Below, piece after piece: positions 32,476 to 44,888 of a stretch of 64,000 nt of DNA. Below the pieces are notes generated by a model, which worked only from the letters and a program-made list of their open reading frames with translations, searched no databases and was not told the DNA's origin. Position 1 is the first letter of the stretch. Each line of letters starts with the position of its first letter. The stretch covers positions 62,001-126,000 of the forward strand of contig MU404094.1 of the NCBI GenBank assembly GCA_022695795.1, in the 5' to 3' direction. The stretch comes from Biscogniauxia marginata (Eukaryota; Ascomycota; Sordariomycetes; Xylariales; Xylariaceae). The translations under genes were made by a program, and so were the position numbers.

Positions 32476-35400
32476 CTAGGCTTCCTCAACATGTACAACG
32501 GGACCATGCTGGCTGTCGAGACGCGGGTCCTTTGCAACCTTCTTTTCCTCCACACTTTCCTCTAGAGTGCTGACGTTGGTGCTCGGAGGACTGCTACTCT
32601 GCGGGCTGTTCTGTTCCATGGTAAGTGAGGGGGTAGGTGCGGTGGAGTTGACATCTACGAGCAGGCTCGGTGTTGTCGGAGTGCCCACATTCGTGTTGCT
32701 TGCTGAGTTTGGCCCTCCCGTTACAGACATCAACCGTTCGAGGGCCAAAATCTGACGCCCGGTGCTCATTTTCTTGAGGGTAGCGAACTGAGGTCGCATC
32801 TCCTCTATGAAAGACTCACGGTCCGGACCGTCTAGGTACTGCATGAGCTTCTCTATACACTAGTTAGCGCGGATACATCAGGGTCGAGGCAGGACAAAAG
32901 CTTACGGATCACGTAGTTGCCAAACTGATCCTTCATCATAATCTGGAGTGGACTCGTTCCGTCACTGCTGAGTGCCGTGAGCTGGGTACGAATAGCCTTT
33001 CGTTCCTCGGCCGTCCCAAACTCTATACACTTCTCAACAACGTTCGATGCGAACTTATGCTTAGAGAGGAATAGCAGCCGGTCGATTACGTGATTGATCA
33101 TCTTTGAACGGTCATCAGGCTCGCCGTGGGCGATGATGTGCTGGGTGACATAGTTCCCGTACTGATCGGAAATAAGTTTCGTGGCATGGGTGTGGAGCTC
33201 TGTCATAAGTGTCCTCCTTTCCGCATCTGTGCCGTGTTCTAGGATACGCTGGATAACCCGGCACCCATAGTTATGAGCTGCCAAAACCTCGATTTGGCCT
33301 TTGAAGGCATCCATAATGAAGGGGATGCAGAGACGTGGAACCATTTGGATTATCTTTTGGATCACATGGTTGCCGTTCTGGTCCTTGACGATCCGCATGA
33401 TATCCGGTTTTAGTTCGTCGACGATCTCAGTCTGCTGTTCGACGAGGACATGTTCCAATGCCTATGGTATGTGGTTAGTAACACGAATGACCTCAGGGGG
33501 TGGTCAAATTTTGGTACTAACCTTCTGTACAACGCGGCAAGCGTACATTTGTGTCGACAACTCGGCCACTTTACCCTTCATCTGTGCTGCGATGATCTTC
33601 TTCTGCACCTGATTACCATGCTCAAAGAATTTCTGAATGACATAGTTGCCGAAAACATCTTTCATTAACTGGAGAGCATTGGGCTCAATCTCCCTGAAAA
33701 CTTGGTCCTTTTCATCACTATTCGCTGTCTGGAGTTTCTCCTGGATAAATCGCGAGCCATGCTGGTCTCCGCTAAATTCGACAATATGATTGTATATGTC
33801 CTTGATTCCGGTTAGCCTTCACATCCTCCGGAAACATGTTGTCACATACCTTCAGTTCGTAGCGCTTGTTTGATTTTGCGTTCCCCCTGAATTCTTCGAG
33901 AAGCATGCTACGGACACCTTTGCCGGGGTCTTGGTCTCGACTGGGTCGTACGGGGACTGTAATGCCAGCCATGAAGCCGAGTGGCGACACTCCATACGCA
34001 GGAACCTGCATTTGCGGTCGAAAGTTTGGAGATTGTACGAATTGCTCGTATGGAGTGGTAAATTGGGAGAGGCTCGAGTTGTAATACGGCGGAGGGTAGT
34101 ATCCAGTCTGCTGCGGTAAGAACTGGGAGTTGTGCTGTTGCCGGTCGAGCTCTTGAAGTGCGACCCTAGGATCTCGTGACCCTGGCCTACTCCATGGGTT
34201 AGGGGTACCGGTCAAGCCTCTCGGGCTATTGAGATTTGGTCGGTACGAGCTTCCTCCACCTGGTGAGCCTCTCTCCACCGATCCTCTTTTGGGGCCGTAG
34301 TGCGGAGTTATCAGAGGCTCCGCCCAGGAGTCTTGCTGCACGCCCTGCCCAAAGCCTCGCGTATTGCCCCCTAGATCCTGCTGCCAAGGTTGGGAACCAG
34401 GATTGAATTGGAAAGGCTGGCTGGCCGGATTAGGGTATGCATTATTTCCGAATGTAGCAGGCTCTGAGTTGTCGTCCAAGTTTAGAGCCCGGTTGAAGCT
34501 ATCATCTAGACCATGGCCGGAAGTGTCTGCGGGCGCGAACCCAAAAGTGTTGGAACGACCAGCTTCTGACGGCAATGTCACCGAGGGGTTAGGGATGGAA
34601 GCACGCTGGCTGTGAGATTTGGGGTGGCCCGATATCTTGTTAAATGGATATTGAGAGCCTTCCCCGTAGCGGCCTGAAGCTGTTGAGGTCTCGGTATCAG
34701 TCTGTCGTGTGCTGAGGTTGCCAGGTCGATTTGGCGCTAAGTTTAAGAAACTTGGATCCGCCGAGTTGCGCCTGTAGAGGCTCGAGGAATCAAGACCCAA
34801 CTGAGGACCCCCTAGGGTATTATATAACCCCGGATTATTCTTTTCCTCACTCGCTGGATCCGCGAAACCGGGCGTGTATCTGAAAGAAGAGGTGGAGGAA
34901 TCGGCTGGCCCCGGAGGCACAGTTCTGTTCTGGAGGTTCGATGCATTATGGCTGCCCGATGGTCTAGGTTGAAATATGGAGGAGCTGTTAGTCATGTCGG
35001 AATAGTTGTGCTGAAAGCTGTCTCGCATTCTTGTCGGCGAGGCGCTTCCGGGGTTAGATGGCCCTTGTGATGAGCTCGCTGGTTGGTTCCATATTCCACC
35101 TCTTGGGGCCCAAGGTACGGCCTCAGAGAGTGGGTTCAGCTGAGCAGATCCCGAAGGGGCACTGGGCGAGGATTCATCCGATCCTGCACTGTCTGTCAGC
35201 TGGCCCCGCGATATAAATTCATATGCCTTCTCTTGTCTGATCCACGCACCTCTGGAGTCTGCTGAGTCGCGATGCGAATTCAAAGAGCCGCCGATGATGG
35301 GTCCACTGCCCCAGATACCGTTTGACTGCCATGCCGAATGGGCAAAAGACGAGCCAAGTGGCTGTGAGTTCTTTTCGCTAGAGGAATTCCCCATAGCGAG

Positions 35401-35650
35401 ATTTGGAAACCCGTTAGATCGAGTCTGTTGAGAAACACAAGTCAGTCCTGGACGACGGCTTCATTGGATAACGACAGGCTCATTCTGTTGGCGCACTAGA
35501 GGCGGACCTGGCTGAGGTGGTAGGTAGCAAACACAAAGCCAGGGTCCATAAGATCGAGCGCGAGGTAATCCCGGATTCACAGCTAGTGCTTGTACCACAA
35601 ACCATCTAGGCTGGCCAAATGAGCAGGGTAGTACTTACAGCGGTAGTCAT
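32476..35650 (-). CDS. PUF3: Pumilio/PUF-family RNA-binding protein, Puf3 type
   Basis: Five coding exons: 35639-35650, 33850-35424, 33522-33800, 32906-33461 and 32476-32852, giving 932 residues. All junctions are GT-AG and the frame closes exactly. The first exon encodes only MTTA. Residues 5-529 are Ser/Asn/Gly/Gln-rich and disordered. Residues 530 to about 830 hold eight PUF repeats. Their RNA-contact triplets can be read directly: [63 protein letters not shown] and DQFGNYVIQ. By the known PUF code this predicts binding to UGUAUAUA (UGUANAUA core). Repeat 8 is split by an intron (GTAAGC donor, GCTAAC branch). The C-terminal 100 residues are low complexity. Puf3 proteins act in the cytoplasm on mRNAs for mitochondrial biogenesis, promoting decay or local translation. 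Confidence 0.93.
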
Positions 35651-38600
35651 AGCTCCGGCTTGTTTGACACGAGTTGCACTAGACAGAGGAAGAGGATATA
35701 ACGATGGTGTTGTCCCGTTCTAAATTCTAATATGTAAATCCTGACGCTCGGGGAGGGTAGAATGTACGGTAGGTCGGTTCGCTCGAGCGGCGCGAGGGGA
35801 GGGAAAGGACGATCGTTTCTATTATATACGTGACAAATATACGAGGGTAAATGGCTTCAACTCTGCGGTGATGCACGATAACAGAGAGATGAGGCAAGTC
35901 AGCTTTAACAGTCAGAGCAAGCAGAGATGGACAAGTTGCGGTAGGGCTGACGAAGGAGCGGAGTCTGCTTGAAAACCTCCAACGATGACGGGTGACAGTA
36001 GAAAATAGGCCCAAAAACATCATCAGGCTAGACGGGCAGTGGCTTACCTGAGAGGGCTATATTCTAGTCTTTCTGACGGTATTTTCCAGACTCCTGGACG
36101 ACGCTAGACAATGCAGTACAACGCAATGAGCGGTGGCGAAGCTCCCGGCAAATGTGAAGGTAGCAGCTGTCCCATGTACCGATGCTTCAGAGGTAGAATC
36201 GAAATGCTGGAGGTCGGGCGCCGTCATCCGTCAGAGCGATCGCGATGGGGTGGTAGGGAGGACGAGAGAGAGAGGAACCGAGACGAGTCGGTCGGCAGAG
36301 GTGAAGAAGACACCTACGATGGGCAAAGGAAGGAAGGGCTGACGAGCCCGTGGGTAGATGAGGCAGGGAGGTGTATGTAGGAAGTGCGCAGGCGGATGCG
36401 CGAAGGTGAATGGTGGAGACCAGATGTTGGAGGGAGGAAGGGCGAACGTTTTCAGCCAGGGTCGTACTTTCGCAGTTTCGTGGTTGGAAGTACAGCGTGC
36501 CGAGCTGGATTTCATCAATAGGAATCGAGGCGGTACCAGGTGTTGAGTACCGTGCCGGCTGGTACCACGCTTGTCTCTGGGCCGTATCTAGCTCAGGTCG
36601 CAAGATGGAGAGGCCGATTCGCGATTCGATTGGCCTGCTGTTGGTTCAGCACGATAAGAAGTAGCCGGCAGAGAGGGAAAAATATTGACAAGTCCAAGTC
36701 CCAAGAGGTTGCAGTGATGAACGCTGCTCGAGTCCGAGAGAAGACTAGACAGGGGTATTGCAACTACCCAAGCCGGTACTGAGAAAACCCACACAGCAGC
36801 GAACGCTTGGGCCTGAAGGGCCAGACTTGGGAATCTCTCGCGCCAGGGGATGGGCCCGGCAGGTCGAACGACTTATCCCAATCCGCGCTGGATGTGGAAT
36901 GATAGATCTCTGGATGGGGCCGTATCTGTGGAGGCGGCCGGATTGTGAATGGTTAGGGGAGGTCTCGGAGACGACTGGCTTGTCTGGGAGGAACAAGAAT
37001 AGCAGCTGTAGTAGGGCTGGCGCTCTGCCTAGAGGTCTGCTAGCGAGAGCGGCGTGAGACCAGGTTCTGGGGAATGGATCTTGGCCAGGGCCGGCTAGTA
37101 GGATGTTAGGTACGATGCAGGTTAGGTAGTAAGGGTTGGAAGCGTAGGCAAGGTAAGGTAGTAATGATGATGCAGGCTCCAAGTTTGCTGCCGCTGCTGG
37201 AAGACCGGAACGATGGGGTAGGGGGGGGCGGCTGATAAGATACCTAACCTAACGTACCAGCCTTGGTTTCGAATTGTTAGCACGCACAGCTCAAGCTTTT
37301 CCAATAACCTTCCCGAGATGCAGGCGCAGGTTGCAGGCGTGATGTGTTGTTAGGTGAAAGTTTGTGCTGTGCAAGTATGTGTGCAAGTATGTGAGCAAGT
37401 ACAGTCCGGTACGTACGGTAGTCGCAATAGGTCGGTATGTAGCTGGGTAGTACCTTGGGTAGTACCTTGGGTAGACGTACAGATGGTTGTAGCTTGCTTG
37501 TATCGTCCGTGCTTCCCTGCCTTTTTTGAGGGGCAATTCAGGCCTAGCCGCAGATGGTGTGGATGGGGCGAATGGGGCTCCCGCGACAGCTTTCGCACTA
37601 GTCCTCCCTGTCACCTCTCTTGACAGCCGAACACTAAAAAAGAAGAATTCAACCCAAGTCGCTGTTTTCCGCCCCCAAGGTTCAATAGCTTGAAAACACT
37701 TCGATAAAACTGCAAATAGATCCCGTGCTGTGTTACCACTTTCGGGGCCGAAACGAATCTTCGTTTGGGCTATGTTAGCTGAGGAAGAGAGAGAGAGAGA
37801 GAGGAAGCGTGGGCGTTTCGTGGAAATTCTTGAACAAAAACCCCAAGTCGTAGTAAGTATGCTTTGCAGGTTGTTATGTGCTGCAGCCAAGCCTGCTGAC
37901 AACCAGGCTGTATTGCTATTTCGGCCTATATATGCAAGTAGGTAAATAGTTCAAAGCCGGCTCCCGTGCTATTCTGGTTGGCCGGACAGATTCGATCGAT
38001 AGCCGCTGCCTCGTCTATGTTTGTCCTTTTCTTGTCTGCCTCGATTACTGTATAAAAATGATGCGAACGGCGGCTGTGGCCTAATAAGCGACCCTATCTT
38101 TTCTTCGGGGGCTGCTGTTGGTCGCCAATGGTGGCTGCTGATCTCTTCAGATGTGTCGATGTTTGGTTGCGGACGGCGATATGTGGTCCTCTATGTACGT
38201 GCTGTCTTTTGCGATGCTTTAACTGGCTGTAACTATATGGAGAACAGGTACCGTTGCTTGCACCGTACCAATCTGTTGGGGTCCAGCCGGCTCTTTTGTA
38301 CGTCCGCGCTCGTCTACGCAGAAGTGAGGATAGATACAGGCGACGAAGTCCAGGTCGTATAGACAAATAAAAGAGGTTCAAAATAGGGGGAAAGAGAGTG
38401 GTAAGTGATGAATAGAGACAGAGATGGACAAGGAATAGAAATAATTTTTTGTACGGTATGTGGAATCCTACCAACTTTTACTCATCTGAGCGTCACTGCC
38501 TCCTGGTCTCTTCCAATGGCCAGAGGGGGTTTCACAGACAAGGGCAGAGGAGAGAAAAGGAAGACCAAGTTGAAGGGAGGACGAGTGCGATATTGATCAT

Positions 38601-41600
38601 ACTAGTACTCTGCTAGTTGTTATGGCCAAGAGTACGCTATTGCCCAACTAACATCGAAGCATGTATAATAACTTTGTGGTACAGAGAGTGGGTGTGTGGA
38701 TGTACAAGGCAGATCACTCATGTGGCTCCCCTACATGTCTGGGGCACCATATACCCCAAACTCCATTCGGCGCCGATATGTTTGATATGACGACGGGCAA
38801 GTATATTCTTCCTTCACACAACCGGGACGCCCTCAACGTGGTACTGGGCACTGGAGGGAAAGCAACTGGCGCTACGTGAAAAGCTAACAACTCGTCTTCT
38901 GGCCGGTTGAGATGATAGGGCCGTCGTTTGCAACGTCGGCTATGTTTGCCTAGACGATATATCGTCACCCGCACTTGCAACGAAGCCCATACCTAGCGAG
39001 GCTACGGCTGTGGCTCGTGATCTCGGTAGAATACGGACCACTTGTTGCCTGTTTGGGGTCGATAGGCTTGTAGGTAAGGGAAGCCCAATGGAGTTACCCG
39101 CGTTAACCCGCATTGTCTTGGTACCTAGGGACTAAGAATGTCGGGAAATCTTCATCATTACCTACTATAGGAACGAAGTAATCTTCTTCGGGAATGTAGA
39201 GTAATATGCGCCCTTGCTCTTTAGCTCCTGGGAGCGACATTCCCCTTGCTGGAGCGTCCCGCTGGTCTCACTCAGGCCATCTTTAGATGCCGGCAACACA
39301 ACGATGCCTTATCACTTTTTCGGCTCATTAGATTGTTGCCAACCTGACATTCGCATACCTAACGAGTCACACAACAGCTAGGCCTCGCCTCGACAAGCGA
39401 ATCGTTGGTTCTCCCTCCTGCGCGACAGAGCAACTTGTTTCGAATCATGTAGACGGCCAAATATTCCCAGATATAACTTGGCATTTTCCTAACAGAGACA
39501 GATCCCATGCGGAAAATCTTTTTCAAAGGGGAGGCCATTAATGCGCCTCGAGTCGTAAGAGACCCGATACAGCCTTACGGATGATTGATGAAATCGTATC
39601 CCGGCAGAGCCAAGTCTGTGGCACTACAGGGTGTGATGATTGCCGCTAGCAAAATGAAGATCTGGAAGTTCAGCCTCGATCTTCGATTTCAATCAAGTGA
39701 CTTACCAACCAATAGCAAGTAGAGGGGACTGGAAGTGGAATGGGAAGCAGAAAAGATAGAGAACTAATGCAATAAGCGACTTAGAAATATCACTACCCCC
39801 ACACATCTCAAATTAGGAGTTTCATATGTTCAGTCTGCGAGAAATGCGACGTCAAGTCACCTGGTTGATCTCGTCTCAAACTCCAGGAGGAAATGAGTGA
39901 TCAAGGCAAAAGCTATACCAAGGACAAACGTAGCTGATCAGTTATGGATGCCCTAAGAAGGGTTCCGGTCCTTATCTCTAGGAGCGCCAATCCTGCAAAC
40001 TCGATTCGGGACCAAGGAACGTCCTCCTCGGAGAGACCTCTGGGACTCGTGGATAATGGCTAGTAGTTGATTCCCGAGTCCCTTCGCCTCTGAGACAAGC
40101 GCGGACCACGGAACTCTCTCAACGGCTAGCTGCAGGCTCTTGGGCCATAGAGAGCGTCTCCAACCCGCCTCTGTAACACACCGGGCGTGGGGGAGTCACC
40201 GGTCCAGACTGCTTTTGGTAGGGCTAGTTTGGACATTGAGAGGAGAGTTCAACACTGCAAAGTTCTAGCGCCACGGCAAGTCATGATAACAAATCGTCGT
40301 CCATGTTCCCTCCTCCGGCCGGGTCCTCGATGGGAAGAAAGGAATATGTGTGCGTGCTGCCGGAGAAGACTCGAATCAACAGGCGATCATCGGCACAATA
40401 CTCGGCTGGACGGTTGCGCCATGTCTTGGTTGACGGTGTTGACTCCTGCGGGGACTTCCGTAAACCTGCTGGCTGCCGATAAATCGACTAGTTAAAGGAT
40501 AGTTCCTACATAGTGTAGGCTCGAGGTTGACAGAGTATAGTGTAGGTAAGATGAGACCAACTCGGCCTCGACAACGCTACTGGTGTCTCTTCCCCATTGA
40601 ACGTGGACATTCTGCAGGATTGAATTTGAAGAAAATGCCCTTCGCACTCTCAACCCCCTTTTTACTTCTTTCTTTTCTTCTTTCTTTGTTTCCTTCTTGG
40701 GATCCTGGCAGGTCCCGACAGCTGCAGCTGAACCTTGCATCCGCGTCTGCGCCAGTACAGCTCAGGGGGTTGTCCAATCATTCCATCCGTCCTCCGTGTT
40801 GCCGGCCGAATTCCCAGAGGGCCGACCACGTCGTCATAGATCAAATCCGAAGTTGCCTACATCGTAGCAGACAAAACCCGATACCGAATGTGTGTGCTCT
40901 GCGACGAGTTGGCGATGGTGCAAGCCCGGTCTCGCAGTTCGGGTTGATTCAGGAACTTGTTTGCTCAGTTGGGTAGGAGCTCCGAGGGTAATCCTGAAAG
41001 AACTCGTCTTCCATCCCATTATTTGTGTTGGTAAGTAGCGCTCAGATCCATATGGTCCGGGCGCGATCCCTCATCCATCTTAAGTCAGCAAAGCCCCTCA
41101 GAGCCCTTAACCGTTTTTGTGGTCGGGATGTCCATATTTCCCTAAACGCTCGCCCTGCTATTGGTCGATCGTGAAATTAAGCAGCGTCTAGCTCAGGCCC
41201 TGCCGACTCCTGTCGAATCAGCAGCCGGTGCCTTAGCTACCCCCTGTAATCTGCGTAGCGTAGAATTATCGGCCAATCTTAGGCGGCGCAGGTCCAAGGA
41301 TGCGCCCAGGATTGGCAAGTGGGCCCACCGTTCCTCCAAGATCTTGTTTGCTTGTTTCCTACCACCTCTCCGTCTCCCTTTTCCCTCTCTTTCCTCCTAC
41401 GATCTTTACATCGTCGTTGCTGTCGCTGTCGCTGTCGGTTCAGAGAGTCCATTCTTTTTTTCTGGCTTCGTTGCCTTCCCCTCTATACCCCCTCACTCTC
41501 CTTCATCCCATCCATTCATTCCTTAAATCCAGGTTTCAACTTCACTCCTTTTAGTTGATACCGTCCGGTCTTTTTCTTTTGGATTTATCCGCTAGTTCGA

Positions 41601-41843
41601 GGCCCTCTCTCCCTTACGTAGGTCGGCCCAGTTCTATTGTGTCTCGAGGCTATACAGTTGTCCATTTCACGGAGCCATGATCGTCCGTGGGTGGAATTTG
41701 TCGCTGTTCTATCCATCGAATGCCCTCGTGCGCCCTTAGGTATACTAACATTGTCTCAGTGTAGCTCTAGCTAGTCATCCCATATCTAACTGAACCGACG
41801 AGTCCCTTACGCAACACGATAATATCGAAACCACCTAATCACC
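35651..41843. other. 6.2-kb gene-free region between divergent genes
   Basis: No supported coding sequence lies between the PUF gene (leftward) and the small membrane protein gene (rightward). On the minus strand CAG/GTAAGC near 36,047 and GTCTAG near 35,68x could bound a 5' UTR intron of the PUF gene. A (GA)n run lies at about 37,785-37,802. From about 41,340 to 41,580 the plus strand is CT-rich, as in fungal promoters and leaders. Open frames of 60-200 codons here lack motifs and mostly overlap on both strands. Confidence 0.5.
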
Positions 41844-42416
41844 ATGTCTATGCTCAATAGCCTCATTGCCCGTGGCAATTCTATTCTTGCCACCCGTGAC
41901 ATGGCCATCGACGGCCAATCAGAGACCGTCATCAACCTTATGATTGCTTTCCTAGGCATCGCTTTCCTTGGTCTTGTTCTCGTAGCGGTTCTTGTGATGC
42001 TACGACGTGCTAGGCATCAGCGAAGGATGCGTGAAGAAAGTCTGCCACAATATAACGACGTCAAACACGACGACGTCAGTAACCAACACCGTTTCACCAT
42101 TCAGACTCCCGACGGCCGATCAAGTTTTCTCGTCGTCAACGGCCGCCCCATGCTGGCCGATCCTAACGCGCCTCCCCATTCGCCTACCAACATCCCCCAG
42201 ATCCACATCACCTTCCCTGACGAGCATGACGAAAATGGCCGTCAGAAGAACGGGCGCGTCGTTGTTGTCCGAGTCGGCGACACGACCGTTGGCCTTGAGC
42301 CCGTGAAGGAGGAGCAATTGCCGGCCTATGAGAAGGAGAGCAGCACGGGCTTCTACTCGATTGACATGGACGGCATTGGGGGTTTGAAGGAGAAAGAGAG
42401 AACACAGTTCTCGTGA
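41844..42416 (+). CDS. Small single-pass membrane protein with LPxY motifs, 190 aa
   Basis: Single-exon protein of 190 residues with a good start context (CACC before ATG). A short N-terminus is followed by one membrane span (about 29-53, LMIAFLGIAFLGLVLVAVLVML) and then a basic stop-transfer stretch (RRARHQRRMR, 54-63), so the C-terminus should be cytosolic. That tail carries LPQY (67-70) and LPAY (159-162), similar to short PY-type motifs used for Rsp5-family ubiquitin ligase or adaptor binding. It also has a small beta-rich segment (HRFTIQTPDGRSSFLVVNGRP; GRVVVVRVGD). I do not recognise a named family. The pattern is common among fungal plasma-membrane or vacuolar proteins of unknown role. 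A long pyrimidine-rich leader precedes it. Confidence 0.8.
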   Translation: MSMLNSLIARGNSILATRDMAIDGQSETVINLMIAFLGIAFLGLVLVAVLVMLRRARHQRRMREESLPQYNDVKHDDVSNQHRFTIQTPDGRSSFLVVNGRPMLADPNAPPHSPTNIPQIHITFPDEHDENGRQKNGRVVVVRVGDTTVGLEPVKEEQLPAYEKESSTGFYSIDMDGIGGLKEKERTQFS

Positions 42417-44888
42417 GCAACCACATACTAATCTCAGCTAAACGACAATCACTGATTCCTCGATTGCGCTTTCCAATTGTTCCTAGTATATGATGGGGAG
42501 GAGTACGGACGACAATTTTTACATGCATGAATAACGGAGTACCTACATCAGACAGATGTTCCTATTCTTAATTGTTCTAATCGCCTCTGGGACAAGGCAG
42601 AAGGGTCCAGAGATGACGCTCCGCTTGGAAATCCAGCCTGGGGTGTCGAAGGTGGTGTTATTTATCGAAGCGACATCCTTGGGTTTGGGGTATATATCAG
42701 CCTCGTATATAACGATACCACGTTCCTACTTGTTGCCTCTGGACTCGGCTTTCGCGAGAAGTATTATCTAAAGGGGGAGTTCTGGAACCATTCACGGCGG
42801 TGCCTATATATTCTAAGCTGTATAACTAATATCACCGTTATCTAAGCTCGGTTGAGCTCAATCTGATACCCTGTGAAGAGAGAAGAATCAGTTCGCTTAG
42901 TGTCACCTCAGAGCAACCCCCATATTATTCGAAATGGACTTGTAGACAATTGAATAGAAATTCCCTTGGTCTCAAAACTCATCGAAATAGCTTGCACGAC
43001 AAGGAAGGATGTTGTCGCATGTCTGAGCTCGACTTGTAGTGGCAATGCGAGAACCATATTCGCCAACTGTTATTGCCCAGGGTGTCGTCAACGAACTATC
43101 CAGATGAGCGAATTAAAGCTTCACAAATAGGGCTTGGCGAAACGACGCTCCTTTTCTATCTTTGCTTTGTATGAAACATACACAGCTCATATCCGCAAAT
43201 CCTTGGCGGCCTGCACGCTTACTTACCTACTCTTGCAGGCCGCAGATGCATGAATATCGAACAGTGCGTGGGAAATTGCCGATGGGTCCAGGTTCAACAT
43301 AGTACGCACATAACTTGGAGCCTTCTTCGCTTAGGGTGACGAATACCTCCTAATAATTCGAGAACCCTGTGGATCAAACCCGGGAAACAAGGGGCGGAGG
43401 GGCTGCTCCAGACATAGTACCTAGTGTAGAGTGGCCAACGAGATTGCTGCACTTTAGGCCCTGATCTCTCTAGTGTAGGTTGGCAAGAAGGGTTCTTAAG
43501 GCGAGCGGAATACTAATGGGAATAAGGTGGTAGTAAATATGGCACCGTTTGATATCTATCCTGCGTGTGTAGCTAAGTGTAGCGGTATCCCTTTAATTGT
43601 GTCCCTAAGGGGAAGACTATAGTAGTGGGCCCGCTTTTATGGGCTTGGACCGTGCATGTATTATACCAACTTACAACATCCCTATCTCATCGCTTCGCTG
43701 TCTACCTTAGTAGCATCTTGGATTTCGCAAAGTTGCGTCTAGCCCTAGGGCCACGATGCGGGGATTACTACATGTGATATACCCTAAAAAAGAGTAGCTA
43801 TGGTGCTATTTTTGTATACTAGAACGAAAAGGGGAGCTCCTCCATCGACCTGGGTTGATAGTCGTCCGTTTCTTTTTTGGTAGGTAGCCCTTCTCGACAC
43901 GGGAGGTAAATCATGATGCGAATGTAAGGATTACGTGGATTCTCTCCTGGCATTCGGCTAATTTTCTTCGTCAGAGTTGTAAGACGGCTCTTCTAAAGTC
44001 TTCGATGGAAGTGAACGTGTGAAATATCCCGGTGTTCACTGAGAAGCAACACGAGCTTCGCAGGTTTCCTCAAAAGCCTGCCGACAGTTTCAAGGTCGGC
44101 TATCTGAAAACTCGTCGTCTTCATGCCGGACCAGCCGCGGCATGACTCCACTCGGATGTGGTGGAAATAAGTTTGATATAGTCATCTTTGCATCTTACCC
44201 CCGAACGCAAGTTGGCATAGACCGTGCCATCTAGGCAGAGCTCCAACCAGGAGAGCAAATGCCTAGTCTTGGTCAACCAGATCGTTCAAGACTCCAAACA
44301 TCGATGCCTTTGCTAAACGCGGCGCCTTGCTCGGCAACTGCTGGTTGCAACCCTCAGTCCACGCCTAATCGCGGCGTAACCTGTTTCGTGAGTAACTACC
44401 CGCACGCCACTCCGGGAACCGCTCCCTGGCGGAAGAAGGTAGACTTCACGTCACGTACCTAGCGCCATGGGGAGACCCTTTCGCGCTCACAGTCGACGAG
44501 TCCAGGTTTCTCGAGACCCTGAGTTCGGCGGCAGCAACGGTGGTAGGCTCCCCGAGGGGCATAGTCTGGACTCGCATATGACCTCCGAGCCAGAAGAAGA
44601 CGTGGGACCGATAAAAAATTTCTTTCTCTATCGAGATATTGGCTTTTTTTTTTCTTCGAGCGGTAATACATAAAAAGGTCGTTTTCGAGAAGGGAAAAAA
44701 AACCATAGGTCAAGTCTATAACGTAGGTCTAATCCGCAAACCACACACGCGCACGTGGTATAATACAGCCATCCCCATCGCCATCCCCATTCCCGTACCA
44801 CCTCTTCCTTCATCACTTAAACACCGGGAAAAAACGTATATTTAAAGAAAGCCCTTCGTATATGACTCAGGCGTAGCCGGGTAGGTAG
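42417..44888. other. Intergenic region without recognised genes
   Basis: About 2.5 kb between two convergent genes. It is AT-rich with no recognisable open frame, repeat or RNA gene. Short frames near 44,259 and 44,467 lack motifs. Confidence 0.45.

Noticed and set aside
41161..41558. Overlapping 79-121-codon frames
   Set aside because: They lie in the pyrimidine-rich leader of the gene at 41844 and are Ser/Pro/Leu/Phe low complexity in all frames.
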